Assembly (NCBI GenBank): GCA_025765595.1
Contig: JAIVFH010000022.1
Coordinates: forward strand, 1-64,000
Length of the DNA: 64,000 nucleotides
DNA from: Obelidium mucronatum
Lineage: Eukaryota; Chytridiomycota; Chytridiomycetes; Chytridiales; Chytriomycetaceae
Direction: 5' to 3'
Below the pieces are notes generated by a model. It saw only the letters and a list, made by a program, of their open reading frames with translations. It was not told the DNA's origin and did no database searches. A program made the position numbers and the translations under genes. Shown here piece after piece: positions 47,301 to 59,825 of the stretch. The stretch's first letter is position 1. Every line of letters starts with the position of its first letter.

Positions 47301-48980
47301 GATATTGTGGCCGTTACTGGAGATGGAACAAACGACGGACCTGCGCTCAAAATGGCCGATGTTGGGTTTTCAATGGGAATTGCAGGAACTGAAGTGGCGA
47401 AAGAAGCCAGTAGTATTATTCTCATGGACGATTCATTTTCCAGTGTAGTCAAAGCTATTATTTGGGGAAGATGTGTAAATGACTCTGTCAAGAAGTTTCT
47501 TCAGTTCCAGTTGTCAGTAAACGTCAGCGCCCGTGAGTTGACTATTTATTGGTAGCGTTAGAAGTCAAGATATTAATCTACGGATTCTTTCAGTTGTAAT
47601 TACCCTTGTGTCTTCCATACTAGACTCTTCCGAGAGTTCGGTTTTGACTGTTGTTCAGCTTCTTTGGGTTCGAGTTTTTGTGGTCAAGTTTGGGAGATAT
47701 TGACTGTTTTACAGGTCAACTTGGTTATTGATACGCTGGCCGCCCTTGCTCTGGGGACAGAAAAACCAATGGCTGATGTATTAGACAGGCATCCAGAGAC
47801 ACGAACAGCTCCATTGATAAACCTGGTAATGTGGAAAATGATCCTAGGCCAAGCTCTGCTTCAAGTTATTGTAAATTTGTCCCTTCTGGTGATTTGTTTT
47901 TATTATTTCTCTATTTTTGATCCAATTTCTTTGAATACTAATGCTTTTCACACTTCTAGTTTGGGGGAGCTACATTTTTTGAGTTTCACGACTTGATTGC
48001 TGCAGGTGGTATTCTTGGCATCAGTGCCGATGCCTCACCGGAAGCTTTATACCAACGAGCATTACTTCGAACTGTAGTTTTTAATACATTCGTGCTAATG
48101 CTCATGTTCAACGAAGTCAAGTTGAGTAAACCCTGTCTTGTCCAAAAAAAAAGGCAACATGTTAAAAATCCCTCTCTTCAAATTATATCCAGCTGCCGAA
48201 GAATCAATTCAAACCTCAATATATTTTCTGGAATTTTCGATAACCCGTTTTTTGGATGTATCTTTGTGGGTGTTTTTTGTATCCAAGCACTGATAGTACA
48301 GTTTGGTGGAGTCACCTTCCAAACAACCCCATTGAATGGAGCTCAATGGGCGTTTTGCATTCTTGTCGGATTTACTTCTATTCCTTGGGGTCTTATTATT
48401 CGCTTGGTTTGTTTCGTTGTCCTTTGTTTGGTAACCAGTTCTAAACCAAGAAAAAAAAAATCAGATACCAAACGACTTATTCCCACAAGGAACTCAAGTA
48501 CTTCCAAACACAAACAAAAGCCAATTCGTCAGCATGGAACGCCCATCACTGGTCGCCTTGACCAAAACGAATGAAGAAGTTCACCAAACCGGCTCCCCCA
48601 ATACCCCTCTCGCACAAACATCCAGCCATAAATTAAAATCACTTGAAAGCCTGCGTAGCTGTCCAATCGAGGAAAATGGGCTGCCTGCCCCTTCAAGTAC
48701 AAGTAACTCGCGTTTTGGATCAGACCCTGAAGTCTCGGCTGTGAAATCATTGTCATCTCGGAAGCAGTCAGCGTATGATGATGTTAAAAAACAATTTTCG
48801 TCCATAGGGGACTCGCAAACGGGGTCTCTTGATGGAAGTCAAGGAAGAGCAAGTGGGGGTAGTAATCTCCAGCAGCAGCAGCAGCTACCACAAGCGCAAC
48901 AGACTCAAGTGTATACCTTGTTGCGGGGAGCCTCTAGGCGAAGAAGCTCAGCTAGCAACTACCGGAAGGCAGCCTTCTAA
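44305..48980 (+). CDS. P2B-type Ca2+-ATPase, copy D (diverged, frame broken)
   Basis: A diverged paralogue with the same core motifs: [76 protein letters not shown]. Probable ATG at 44305 ([11 protein letters not shown]). It has more introns than A-C, including one near 44785-44846 and one at about 48412-48464. The tail is long and Ser/Gln-rich ([32 protein letters not shown]) with RRRSSAS, a possible kinase site. At least five +1 slips break the frame (near 44400, 46343, 46483, 46643 and 46810), yet the family sequence continues across each. It is about two-thirds alike to A-C by eye and clearly predates their duplication. Confidence 0.78.
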
Positions 48981-49179
48981 AACTGATGCACCTCCTGTAC
49001 CCGCGATACCTCAACGAGGAAATACTGTAAGGAAGTGAACTGAATCTCACTCCTCGTTGTAAAGAAAAGGCTCGCTACATTTCCAAGCTCGAATCATTTT
49101 TCTTTTCTTACCATATTGCAATAAGTAAAACTTAAATGACAATAATTCTTTGGTTTACTTGTTTTAAATATCGGGGGGC

Positions 49180-50768
49180 TCAAAAATTTCCATAAGTCTG
49201 CATTCCAAGCATGTCAGTCATTCCAAAAGGGAAAGAAGAAGAGTTCGGATTCGCATTTATGCCTCCTTGATGATCGTTCGCGAGATTATTCATATTGGGA
49301 TGTTGCTGTTGCCCAGTTGTACCAGGTGTATGATCCACCCCCATCGCAGAGTTCAGACGCTGTCCTCGCTGGCGGGGGAGGGGGGCCCCATGGACGGAGG
49401 AGGATTAGGACTGTGGTTTAATGGCATTTGATGATGAATTTGGGTGTGCTGGGGATGATGCATGGGGCCCATGGGCGGTTGTTGATGGTGAGGGTGATGC
49501 TGATTCATGGAAAGGGGAAAACTCTCGGAGCCGCCGACGCCAACCACTGACGCACTCAAAGGCCCTCCGTTTAGAAACTCATGAAAAGCAGACGCATTTG
49601 AAATGGGAGCAGATTCTGAATAATAATAGTGCTGCTGCGGCTGGTGAATTCTATCTTGAATCGCACCTGCGGCTGTATTGATGGCAAGTCCAAGTCCTGG
49701 ATTGACTAGTCCTGAAGGAGACCCTTGCTGAGCAAACGGCGTTGTAGGAAAAGGTGTGGTTCCCGATGCTGCGAATGCCGAATTGGGTGAAGTTTGAGAG
49801 GATACAGCTGACGCGGGCACAAAATACTTTTCGTTGAAGTAATTTTGAAGGAGACTGAACCCTTTTTCCATTTCAGCGTGCGAACCTTCAAGGATATGAC
49901 AGAGGACAGTGGATGCTTGCATATGTTCTGTGAAATCGGAGCAAGCAACAAATCCGTTCAAACTTGAAGATGATGTTTCGCCAGGTTGGGTTTGTCGGTA
50001 AAATGATGGTGGCATATTTGTTTGAAGTACAAGAGAGGAAAGACTTGCGTTTTCGGGTACACTATGAACAGACATATCATTGATTGCAGTAATCGGAAGT
50101 TCCATTTTAAAGCAGAATCCAGACTCAATGACGGACCATCGTAGAAGACCATCAGAAACAATAATTTCACACAGTAGGTCTTCTGGAGTCAGAGACAGTC
50201 GCCGCCACGAGCCGATTGATACTGAAGTTGTAAGTAAGGTATGCACAACGAATGGGGATCTTGGTAGTTCCTCCTCTTGATTTGAGATTGTAGGATTGAT
50301 TCCAAATGGATTCATGCCAGTTTCAGGGGTTATCGGAGACATTGTTCCACCGCCAGTAGCGCTTGTTCCGCCGTCTTTCTTGTCTTTTGCGCGTCCTGTT
50401 CTGGAACCAGATCTAGTTGTAGATTGTGTTTAGTCACGCAACCTCCACCAACCCCAGCACCAAACACCAACCCCCCCCCCCCAACACACCTGCAGCGAGC
50501 GTGGATTCATGTTGACCTGTTTGCATATTTCGATGCGTTCTTTTGCATTTGGCTTCTTGTTGATTCGGAACAGGTTTTCGAGCAGAACAATCTGGTCGCG
50601 CGCCGCGTGGAAGCGCCGCCGCCGCCCGTCTGGCCGCAGCTGGATCGGCGGCCCGAACGGACAGATGATGTACTTTGCGTTTGCGGCGGCTTTGCCCTTC
50701 TTTGGCGGCTGGCGTGGCTGCGGCTGCTGCGGCTCGGGCGGGTCTGCGGGGTTGGCGGGGTTAAGCAT
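49180..50768 (-). CDS. Homeodomain transcription factor, HOY1/Phx1 type
   Basis: DNA-binding regulator, nuclear. ATG at 50768 (MLNPANPADPPEP). The homeodomain is split by an intron (about 50415-50490): RRRRFHAARDQIVLLENLF, ERIEICKQVNMNPRSLQ, then IWFQNRRAKDKK once one extra base near 50385 is set aside. Downstream a PH-like domain typical of fungal HOY1/TRF2/Phx1 proteins is readable: SVSIGSWRRLSLTPEDLLC, GLLRWSVIESGFCFKMELP, ASLSSLVLQTNMPPSFY. The C-terminus is Gln/His/Pro-rich. Around 49370 the frame shifts again in a C/G run and continues as GQRLNSAMGVDHTPG to a natural stop at 49180. Members of this family act in stress and stationary-phase control in yeasts; the target here is unknown. 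Divergent from the IQCH-like gene with 213 bases between starts. Confidence 0.75.
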
Positions 50769-50981
50769 TGTTCGTTTCCGCAAGGCGCTTCAGTACCGCT
50801 GGCGTCCATTCTAAGCAGAGGTCGGTGGGGCTGGTGTGGTGCTGTAAATTGGAAATGTTTTCCAAAAATAAGAAAACGGCACTTGGTCATCAATAAAATA
50901 CAGTAATCTGTCCAGTATCTCCCGTTTGATTCACTTGCTTAGTTCGAGTTGATCTTTGCAAATAATATCTTTCTTACGGAA

Positions 50982-53900
50982 ATGTCTGCCGTCCGACATT
51001 TGCCACCGCAAAAAGCGGAAGTGCCCAAACCAGTTCCACGGCCAAGCACTCCGCTGGCGGACAGAAACAAAATACGGACTGGAGAAATCTATCTCATTGG
51101 TTGCAGGGCTTTGAAGACGATGACGCCCATATTAACAAGATGAACCAGAGTTTTTTGGAATATGACCCAACAAAACCAAAGGTTTTACTCACCTTCTTCT
51201 TTGAGAATCTCTTGCTTTCTGTTTCTCAACTCCATATAGAAGCAATTGCGAGGCGGTGTTACGTTGGTTCGCCTTGACCCTGATCCAACAAGAATGGCAA
51301 TCCGCCAGAATGATGATGAAGGAGAACAAATCAAACACGACCATCCCAACAATATTAATAGCTGGGGTAATTTTTATTTATCGTATTATCGATTGTTTGA
51401 TTTGTGGGGAAAACAAACGTCAAATCTCTTTGTAGATAGACTTGATGAAGAGGCACATCTGCAAAAAGCAGTCAAAAGAACGCGATTTCTGCTTTCTCGA
51501 TTAGGCACATCACTAAGACCTGTGGATTCTGCTGAGAGCGATGATATCCCAAGGAACCATGAACCTTTGTTTGATTGGCATTTGAGGCCTGCAACATCTC
51601 ACATGCATCACGATGAACCTAAACCCGAGCTGCCATCCTATTCCATTGGAGTATTGCATAAAAATGAGCCAACTGCCATGCCGATCCTCAAGGTGGGATG
51701 GACTTGGCGCGAAATCCCTCTTGCCAAAGAGGCCGATTGCGAAAAGAAGGTAAACTCCGCGTGTAACAACAAATTAGTTAGAAAACGACTCAAATAACCT
51801 TTTTTCTAGAATGTTTATTCTCTCATAAACAGGGGCTATGTACCACAAGGATCAGACTTGTCTCGATTAATGGCTCCCTCAGAACAGAACCCAACTTCGA
51901 TCATCAAGCAAAGCAAGGCGAAACTGAATAAAGCAGGTCCTCACACATGGGATCCCGTCAAGAGATATTCTACATTTGACAGGCCGGCGCCAATACCATT
52001 CTTGCTGAAACCACAAAAGAAGCTTCCACCGTTACCCGACATTGCCACGAATGCCGCCCTTCAAAAAGAGGTTGCAAAAACTCTGGGGATTGAAAGCCGT
52101 ACAAAATCAATGGTTATTACCCCGTTTATTTGATTGATTTCATTTCATTTCTGAAGAAAAAACCATACAGAGAATGCTCGAAAAATTAGCATACGTGGAG
52201 TCTCCGCAATCAATTATACGATACAAGCCTCCATGCCCAATTGAACGCGGTGAAGAAATTCCGCTATATTTGCGTCGTCCCACAAATCATAACGGTTCCC
52301 AAGTTGGCCGCACCAAGCTAATTGCGCCTCCTGGAACACGACAAACAAGTGCATCCTATAACCCCGCCGATAGCATCCGAACAGATCCCTCAAGCAACTG
52401 GACGATATTTATCAAGGACGGCTTTGTAGTTTCCACCAGCGACGCGTATCTGAACTTTCAAAGCAAGTTCAATGAAATTTGGCCACAAATCAGGTACTTT
52501 ATCTGGAAAGCAGAGACCCTGCTTCAAAGGTATGCGGTCCCCTGTGCCGAAATTAAGTGCACCTCGCTTATATCCTTGGCGACCGTGATTCCGGCTCCAG
52601 CGGGACAACTATCACTTGCGGCCTTACAACAGATGCTATTCAATGCAGATGAAGTCCTCGCAATTATCAAGAAACCCGGTCAAATCTATAAAGGGACCGG
52701 TCTCGATTCAGTTCAAAACCTAGGCTGCACGGCGGAATCCAAAACATTTGGAGTGCTTATAAATCCAGAATCGAGCTCAAAGATTACCATGAAATGATGA
52801 TTTCGTCAATGACCATGATCAAATCGTTTCGATTGAAGAAGTTTCGTACAGAACTGTATCGGCAGATTCTGGGTCGATTTGAGATTTTGCATAAGAAGCG
52901 GTTTTATGGGTTGATGAATGCGCTTATGCTTGAATGGAAAGAAACGAATATGGCGATACGACCTAAAGTCATTTTGCAAATGGCGCCACGGTTTTCGAGT
53001 GTGGATATCATGGACTATATAATTGGGCGGTAAGAAGCATTGAATTTTGTGATATTGTATCAAATTTGAAGAAAAAAAACATGACTGACCATGGCTTCCA
53101 TTTTTTATTGTACGTATTTAGGGTATTGATGCTGTATGATGGTTATGTCGAAACTCTGATCCTTGTTATACCATTTCTCACACCCGAAAAAGACAAGTAC
53201 ATTCGGGAGCAGCTAGGTATAAAAAAACAAATCGGAATTTCAAAAAAATTATTTTTACATTCTTATTGGCAGCCTGTGGATTTTTGGACCTGGACCCACT
53301 TAAAAATGGAAGGCTAATTCTCATCAGCCCAGAAACAGCCAAATGCTTTGTTCCAGGATCCAGCGTGTGTTCCATGTTACAATCTAGTCATAAGGCTCTC
53401 GCTAGAGTGAAAGGAATAATTGATGGAAAGTTGGCGATGCTAATGACTGATTGTGTTGGACGTGCTGAGATTGGATTAAGCTCGGTAATCGTCAGACTTG
53501 ATTGAATAGAGGCTGATTTATTTATTTTTTGATTTCCCACCCTCAGCATTTAGATATTCCATTGTATGGCCCCAAACCCGAAAAAGCCAAACGAGTCAAC
53601 ACGAGACATAAAGCGCGAGTTTTTCTTCGCAATGCTGGGTTTGAAGTAGCGCCGGGTAACCAAACCCACTCAATACATCAGTATAAGACAAAAATAACTT
53701 TACCAATGAAAAACAGGAATGAGCTTTAAGCCAGGAATAGAATGTCAAATCAAAGAAACTTTGCTCCTATTGACATCCAAATACCCATCTACGGTTGCGA
53801 TTTGGGAAGTAATCGAAAAACGACGATCAAGTCAATTGGATTTCGCGAAACCTGATTGTGCGTGTGATGCTTGGATAGGTAAAAATACGGCTTTGAAATA

Positions 53901-56900
53901 AGTTTACATTTAGCCAATGACGGGGCGCTTATTTTTATTAGACATCGACAAAGTCCCAAAGCCCCCAGTCTTTGACGAAAAAACTCTTGATGAAACATAC
54001 GAAACATTTGATTTGAGGCGAAGTCTGAAGCTTCAACGGTGTCCAAGCTACTTTGACTTTATCAATCGCTTTTGTGGCATAATAGGTCCTAAGTTACCGT
54101 CAAATCAAGTGAAAGGAACCGGAGGATTCATACAAGCATGCCCCGTACGCGATGGCACCCACATGCGCAGGGTTGAAATAGGATTTCTCTTGGATCCGTT
54201 GGGAAAAATAACCCAGTTCCTGTCTGCTGAAGTAATTGTCGCCAAAGATTTCGAGCAAATCGGAATCATTGTCCCCCAACAGAGACTACCCCATGCAATG
54301 CTTTTGAAAATTGTTGATCGCTTGCAAGGAGCTTGTATTAAAGGTGGGATTGTTGGGTATGTGACTTTACAATTGACTGTGTGGAGAGATATTGTCACGG
54401 AAAAGAATGGATGGTGGGCAAACAATTTTTATCCCTTCTTATCGCCAAACTTGCTCAAGGCGAGCAGTGTCTTGGTTTCAACGGGTTGTGAGATTGACTC
54501 TAAAACGGGGATATCCTCGTTCCAGTGGACGGATATTCCGCTCCATTTGGAGAGAACTCAAAACGCAGTGTTTACAAATCATCCCATGCTGCGAAGGGAT
54601 TTTGAGAATACAATCATGAAACAAGCTGGCGGAAGTACTGAATACAGAGTGGCGATTTATGCGGACAACCTGCGAAACGCAGAAATAACGCGTATGACGT
54701 GGCGGGGGTTTGTGAATACGTGTCATCGTGATGGTATACGGTTCAACGATAAGGTTTTTTTTCTTTATTTTCTTTATTTATTTAGAGCTCGGAATTAACA
54801 CGAAACCAACAGACACGCAAAGGAACCTATTTTCCGTTAGTTAATCCAGATATTCCGATGCTGATGCCGATGTGGTAATTTAGAAGCTTTTAAGTGTGTG
54901 TAAGAGAGCCTAAGCACAATTTTCGTAGCACGGTTGCGTCCGATTATAAATCAGCGATTCAAGCGTTTTTGAAGGACTTGACCATATGCCACAGGCGATT
55001 AAAGCATTACGATGTTCCAGATTTAGTCAGCAACATTAAGGTTTTTTTTGTTTCCGCAAGTTTTTAACCAGCAGATTGATGTTTCTGATGCATACAGGAC
55101 ACTGCCAGACAATTTATCAAGGATTGGAAAAACTTGGACGACCACCCTGAGCTATATATTTCAGCCGCACACTTTCCTGATGTAGTCACAGACGCTTACA
55201 AATCGATATTCAATCTGCAAAACAACCAAGCGGGCCTCCCGCCGATCGACGAAGTGCCCAAACTCCCATCTAAAAGTATCATAATGCGCGGAAAAGACTA
55301 CGCGAAACATTCGCGACAACTCTCATCGACCAGTAGCCCAGCAACCCCCTTCTTGAAAGAACCTGGTGTCAAAAAAATCCTTCACGAAGATCTCATATCA
55401 TCCGATTCCGATGACAGTTTCACAGAAGACCACGTGGACAGACAAACATCCATCATCATCCAACCCACAGTGACACACTGTGAAGCAACCCGAATTCCAA
55501 ACCGATAAAAATCGGCGACGATTTGGTTCCAAGACCCCTCACGGCAATTGAAAAGCAAGAACTCTTTAACCTCAAGAAACTGCGAAATATCCGATTGGCT
55601 GATAAACCTCAGCCGCCCGCAGTGGTGGGACACGTTTACATTTGTTCCGACAGATCCCTCCTCTGGAACCATACATCATGTCGATCCATACGATCCCAAA
55701 AACAAGGCCAACAAGCATTTCGAATTGGATCCTGCTGTCAACCCAAACGCCCACGAAGACTTGGATATCCTAGTAGCAACCTCGATTCCAGCCTTGAATA
55801 AACTAGCGGCATCGAGTCGACCTGTCTCAAGCTGTCATCGCAAAATCCAAGCAGTTTTGGAAGAAATCGAGAGGTCAAAGAGGCCCCCGCCTCCACCCCG
55901 TGCACAGCGAAGTAGTGAAACCATTAGCTTATTGAATGAAGGAGTACCAAGTGTCATTGCAGGAAAGTACGATCCAACGTTTAAGAAGCCGCACATTACG
56001 CCACCCGTCAAACAAACAGAGCGATACCTGAAAATCAAACGTGGGGAATATTCAAGCACGGATATGGCTGTCATTGAAGCCGCGCTTGATAAATACGAAG
56101 CCATTTATGAGGAAAAGTTTCCGTCTGAACAGCCCCTTCTGGAAGTCAAGAAAAAGAAAAAGACTCCTGGGAGTAGAGTCATGTTTGGAGGTGTTGAATC
56201 AAACTTTGAGGAGACTGAGGAGGAGATGCTGAGGTCTCAAACAGATGTAGCAGTCGCTGCAGCCTTTGCATTGATGAAGGAGGTTAATGCGCGGGATATC
56301 GATGCGCCTGCCACTCCCAGGAGATCCAATTCACCGAGAACCAATACATCGCTCAAAGATTTAACTATTATCACTCCAGACCAAAAGGAACCCAAAGGAA
56401 AGAGTCCACTGTCTCAAGAACGTGGCAAGAGTCCGTTGTCTCAAATTGTTCCTGAAGTCATTGCGGATGGGGACAGTGATGATGCAATTGAAAATAGCGG
56501 GAACCCCAAGGGGATTATTGTATCAAATGAGAACAGTAAGGAAAGTAGTCCCCCTCCATGTAAGCTAAATTACTCACATTTTTAAAACGAGGAACCTGAT
56601 GCATATCTTTTTAAAAATTTAGTGGAAGCTGCGGTTCTCAAATTAGATTCCGCAGAGGAACGTCGAAAATCATCAGCGATTGTTAGTAGAGGATGCCGCC
56701 TTGACACGAAATACTGCAAGGCGAAAGTCAGAAGCATTAGGAATGTCTGGAGGAAGTCATATGGAAGACTCGCTTCGTCCATTTTCGCGTGGGGGTGGTC
56801 ATACAGCCTCAAGTGGATTCTTGGTGGCCCCACGATCACGAACTGGATCACAATTTGACGCTGCATCTGACCGAGTCGGAAGCCCAGCAACAGAAGATTT

Positions 56901-57238
56901 AAAACGGCAAATGATTGAAGAAAAGTCTTCAAACGTGATGGCCCACTTGAATTCAATTGTAAGTTTGTTTCTTGTGCAATAGTTCCAATAACAAATCCTC
57001 CTTTTTAAAAAAGGTTAATCGCGATGAAAAGGGAGACCGCCTGAAAAATATGCTTGGAAGTTTATTGATGGGAACACGAAACCACGAAGATGAGGCGGAA
57101 GCAACAGAGAGTGGAAGCAGTTCTCACTTGAGCACGCGTTTGAATTCCCGAGGAAAGAGCAGCATGAGTCTGAATCGAAGCAATATGAACATTAGAGGAA
57201 GTGGAACTTTGAATTCAAAGTCGTCATCACCACCTTAA
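50982..57238 (+). CDS. IQCH-like protein with long C-terminal extension
   Basis: Homologue of IQCH, a protein of animal sperm and other flagellated cells. A multi-exon gene beginning MSAVRHLPPQKAEV. Diagnostic blocks: DKYIREQLG, DLDPLKNGRLILISPETAKC, SSVCSMLQSSHKAL, FLRNAGFEVAPG, then the C-terminal conserved part GTGGFIQACPVRDGTHMRR, IGFLLDPLGKITQFLSAEV, GACIKGGIVGYVTLQLTVW, WWANNFYPFLSPNLL and NTCHRDGIRFNDKTRKGTYF. After the IQCH core (about 55.1 kb) comes a region of roughly 600 residues, mostly disordered, with HSRQLSSTSSPATPFL, RPPPPPRAQRSSE and GKSPLSQERGKSPLSQ; animal IQCH ends near the core, so this is an added tail or a separate downstream gene. Several single-base slips occur (near 51085, 55495, 55633, 56685). 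Exons are assigned by eye and may be off. Confidence 0.65.
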
Positions 57239-57315
57239 AATTTTTATTTGACAAATATAATAAATTATTTAACTTATTTTATTATTATTTATTTCATTGT
57301 CATTTGTCTTAAAAA

Positions 57316-57909
57316 ATGAGTCTCAAATCCGCCACCCTCCTCCTCCTCACATTCCTTCTCGCCCTTGCCTCCGCTGTTTCCATCGGCCAACAAGCACACC
57401 AACAACAAAACCTTGCCATCGTTGAGCCATCCGAACCCTCCTTCGACGGCTCGATTGAATTATGCGGGTCCCCATCCGATGTTTTCCAGCCCTCCAAACT
57501 GGCAATGAACCCGGACCCGCCCAAGCGCGGAGAAAAGCTCGACGTTGTTGTAATCGGTGAACTCAGTGAAGACGTTGTCGCCGGCGCATACATTAATGTT
57601 GTTGTGAAGCTTGGAATCATCAAGTTGTATCAAGGCAAGTTGGACCTGTGTGAAGAGAGTGGGAAAATTGGACACCCGTGTCCCATCAAGCAGGGACATC
57701 AGGAAGTCTTTCATACGGTCGATATCCCGCGTGAAGGTCCCACCGGTATTAATAGCTCCCCATTTTGTTTTTTGGTTTTGTTTGGTGTTGTTGATGCTTT
57801 GACTCATGTATCTTTTTCTATGTATTAGGGCAAGTACGATATCGCCGTTCGCGCGTTTACGAATGATGACAAGCCTTTAACGTGCCTCAACATCCGCATC
57901 AAGTTGTGA
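57316..57909 (+). CDS. ML-domain lipid carrier, NPC2/PG-PI transfer protein type
   Basis: Secreted or vacuolar sterol/phospholipid carrier. ATG at 57316 with a signal peptide (MSLKSATLLLLTFLLALAS). The ML domain shows the conserved cysteines (IELCGSP, LDLCEESGKIGHPCPIKQG, LTCLNIRIK) and the strand pattern IYQGKLDLCEE-type, ending GKYDIAVRAFTNDDKPLTC. One intron (about 57744-57828). The splice leaves one base too many for the frame, consistent with the single-base insertions seen elsewhere. About 175 residues, usual for the family. Which lipid it carries cannot be told. Confidence 0.8.
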
Positions 57910-58081
57910 TGGAACAATTATTGTATCTCCCACCTACTGCCAGGTTAAAAAAAAATACACCAATTAAATAACACTATTTGATGATGATGATCAAGAGCCT
58001 TATTATTTTTTTGCATCTATATTTGCTCTATATTTGAATCAATGGCATTAAAAAAAACTCTTTTGGGGATTTCTAAAAATA

Positions 58082-59676
58082 ATGGCAAATACGAAACGAA
58101 AGAACAAAGTTCGATTTGAGTTTCAGCAAAGAAGAGGAATCCAAGATAAACGACACGCCCGAGCGCCTTAATGATGATGCAAATAGTCTTTTGATTCTTA
58201 ACGCGTCACTGACGTTTTCAGCTGCTATCGTCCAGTGGATAACAGGTGGAGTTTTAATATTCTTCAGACAAAACACAATTTAAAAGGAGAGCATTCTAGT
58301 ACTCTCTCTTGCCAGTCAATTCAATCTATCTGATCTATTACATGTATCAATATATAGCTTCGTCTCAACCTTGGGTTCCTTCTTGGTTCCTGCTTCAGTT
58401 CCATCTTGGTTCGGACATTGGGGATGCTTAATCATACACAGGGTAAAGCTGTCAAGTTGCACCCGATACTATGACTGCTAAACGATTGTTCTTTTTTTTG
58501 ATTTTCAAACTTAGCTTTCACTTATCATGACCTTGGCGTTACTGTTATTAAATCCCTCAGCTACCATTGATACATGTCATACTTTTTCTATCAACCTCAT
58601 CCATTCTTCAGAGAGTTTCAAGCACATTCTTGTTGTCAGAGCTTTATGAGGCACAAGCGGCTGCTTTCCATGAACCATCTCATGGAATCGAAACCTTGGC
58701 CAAATTATAGTGCCTTTGATTGCGAGCGGTTTACTTCGAGAAACATCGCTTAAAATCTGTATATTGACCTCATTATTTGTTGTTTGCAGTCGGATTCCTT
58801 GTCGATGTTTTGATGGTTTGGCGGTGCCAGAAGTCATGGAAAAACGGACGGGATAAAGCAGGCGGTAGTGGGAGCGAGCGAGGCACAATTGAAGAAGGAT
58901 CTCCGATTAACCAAGACCCGGAAACATCAATAATGGAGCAAGCTAATACTATTTCAATGAAATCGAGCAACCCCACCACCTCGTTGTCATTCCTGTTTCA
59001 ACAAATTTCAAACCACTGGAACGTTTACATCAACCACGAAGCATTTATGCCTCCTTTGCATGGTCGCTGTTATATTTTTCTACAATGTCGACGTCGCCAG
59101 TGATGATGATCTTTTTATCGTCTCAATTAAAGTTGGATGGAATGTCGCTTGCATTGGTTCGCTCGACCTCGATTTTCTTTGGGGCTCTTTCAAGTGTAAC
59201 AACGGAACCTCTGATTGACGGAGTAGGGTTATTGAATGCAGGAATGTTGAGTGTATGGTTCCAAGTCGTTTTTATGCTACTGGCAGAAGCACCACTCGAT
59301 TCAACAGTTTTGTTTGCTCTCATCATCATCAACTTGGATTCCTGAAGATATTCGGGCAGTAGGGGTGTTTGTTTTCTTGAGCTCGCTTGTGGTTTCTCGG
59401 TGGGGTGTTTGGAGTCTTGATTTGATTGAGTCGCAGCTTGTCCATGAGATATGTGCAAAAAGTAATCATGGCGTTGGAGGTCAGCCGGGAAGGGAAGCGA
59501 TTCAGGTGCCAGAGCTGTGGTTACAGACACTGTTTGAGCTGTGCAGCTACATTATGACAATGGTGTTTTCAAGGAAGGAAATGTTTTGGATTCCTACAAT
59601 TGTTTCAGTTGTTGTTGCCTTCTTTTCAGCGCTGACTTTTACGTTTTTTGCGTTATCGAAAAAAGTGATGCACTAG
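58082..59676 (+). CDS. Ferroportin-like (SLC40) iron exporter, frame interrupted
   Basis: Multi-spanning membrane transporter. Readable in order: NASLTFSAAIVQWITG, VSIYSFVSTLGSFLVPASVP, CLIIHR, LSLIMTLALLLL, LLSMNHLMNRNLGQIIVPL (matching the ferroportin LxxMNxxxRRID..LxPxxxG block), AVGFLVDVLMVWRCQKSW, YINHEAFMPP followed after a one-base slip by FAWSLLYFSTM, GALSSVTTEPLI, and the C-terminal WGVWSLDLIESQLVHE with LWLQTLFELCSYIMTM, which parallels the R-x-G-L-W-x-F-D-L-x-x-x-Q-L signature. At least three frame slips (near 58130, 58680, 59058). The start at 58082 (MANTKRKNKVRF) is provisional. No other solute carrier family fits the GLWSFDL region as well. Confidence 0.66.
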
Positions 59677-59825
59677 CTAATAAATCATTTCAATTACTAT
59701 CCGGGCGAGGATAACAGAATAGTCAATAATGAAAAAGTTTTGACCTCTGAAGGGGTGAAATCAGTCAAATCACAACCCCTTGAAATTTCATCAGCAAAGC
59801 GTAATTAAAAAAAAACAGGCACGAA

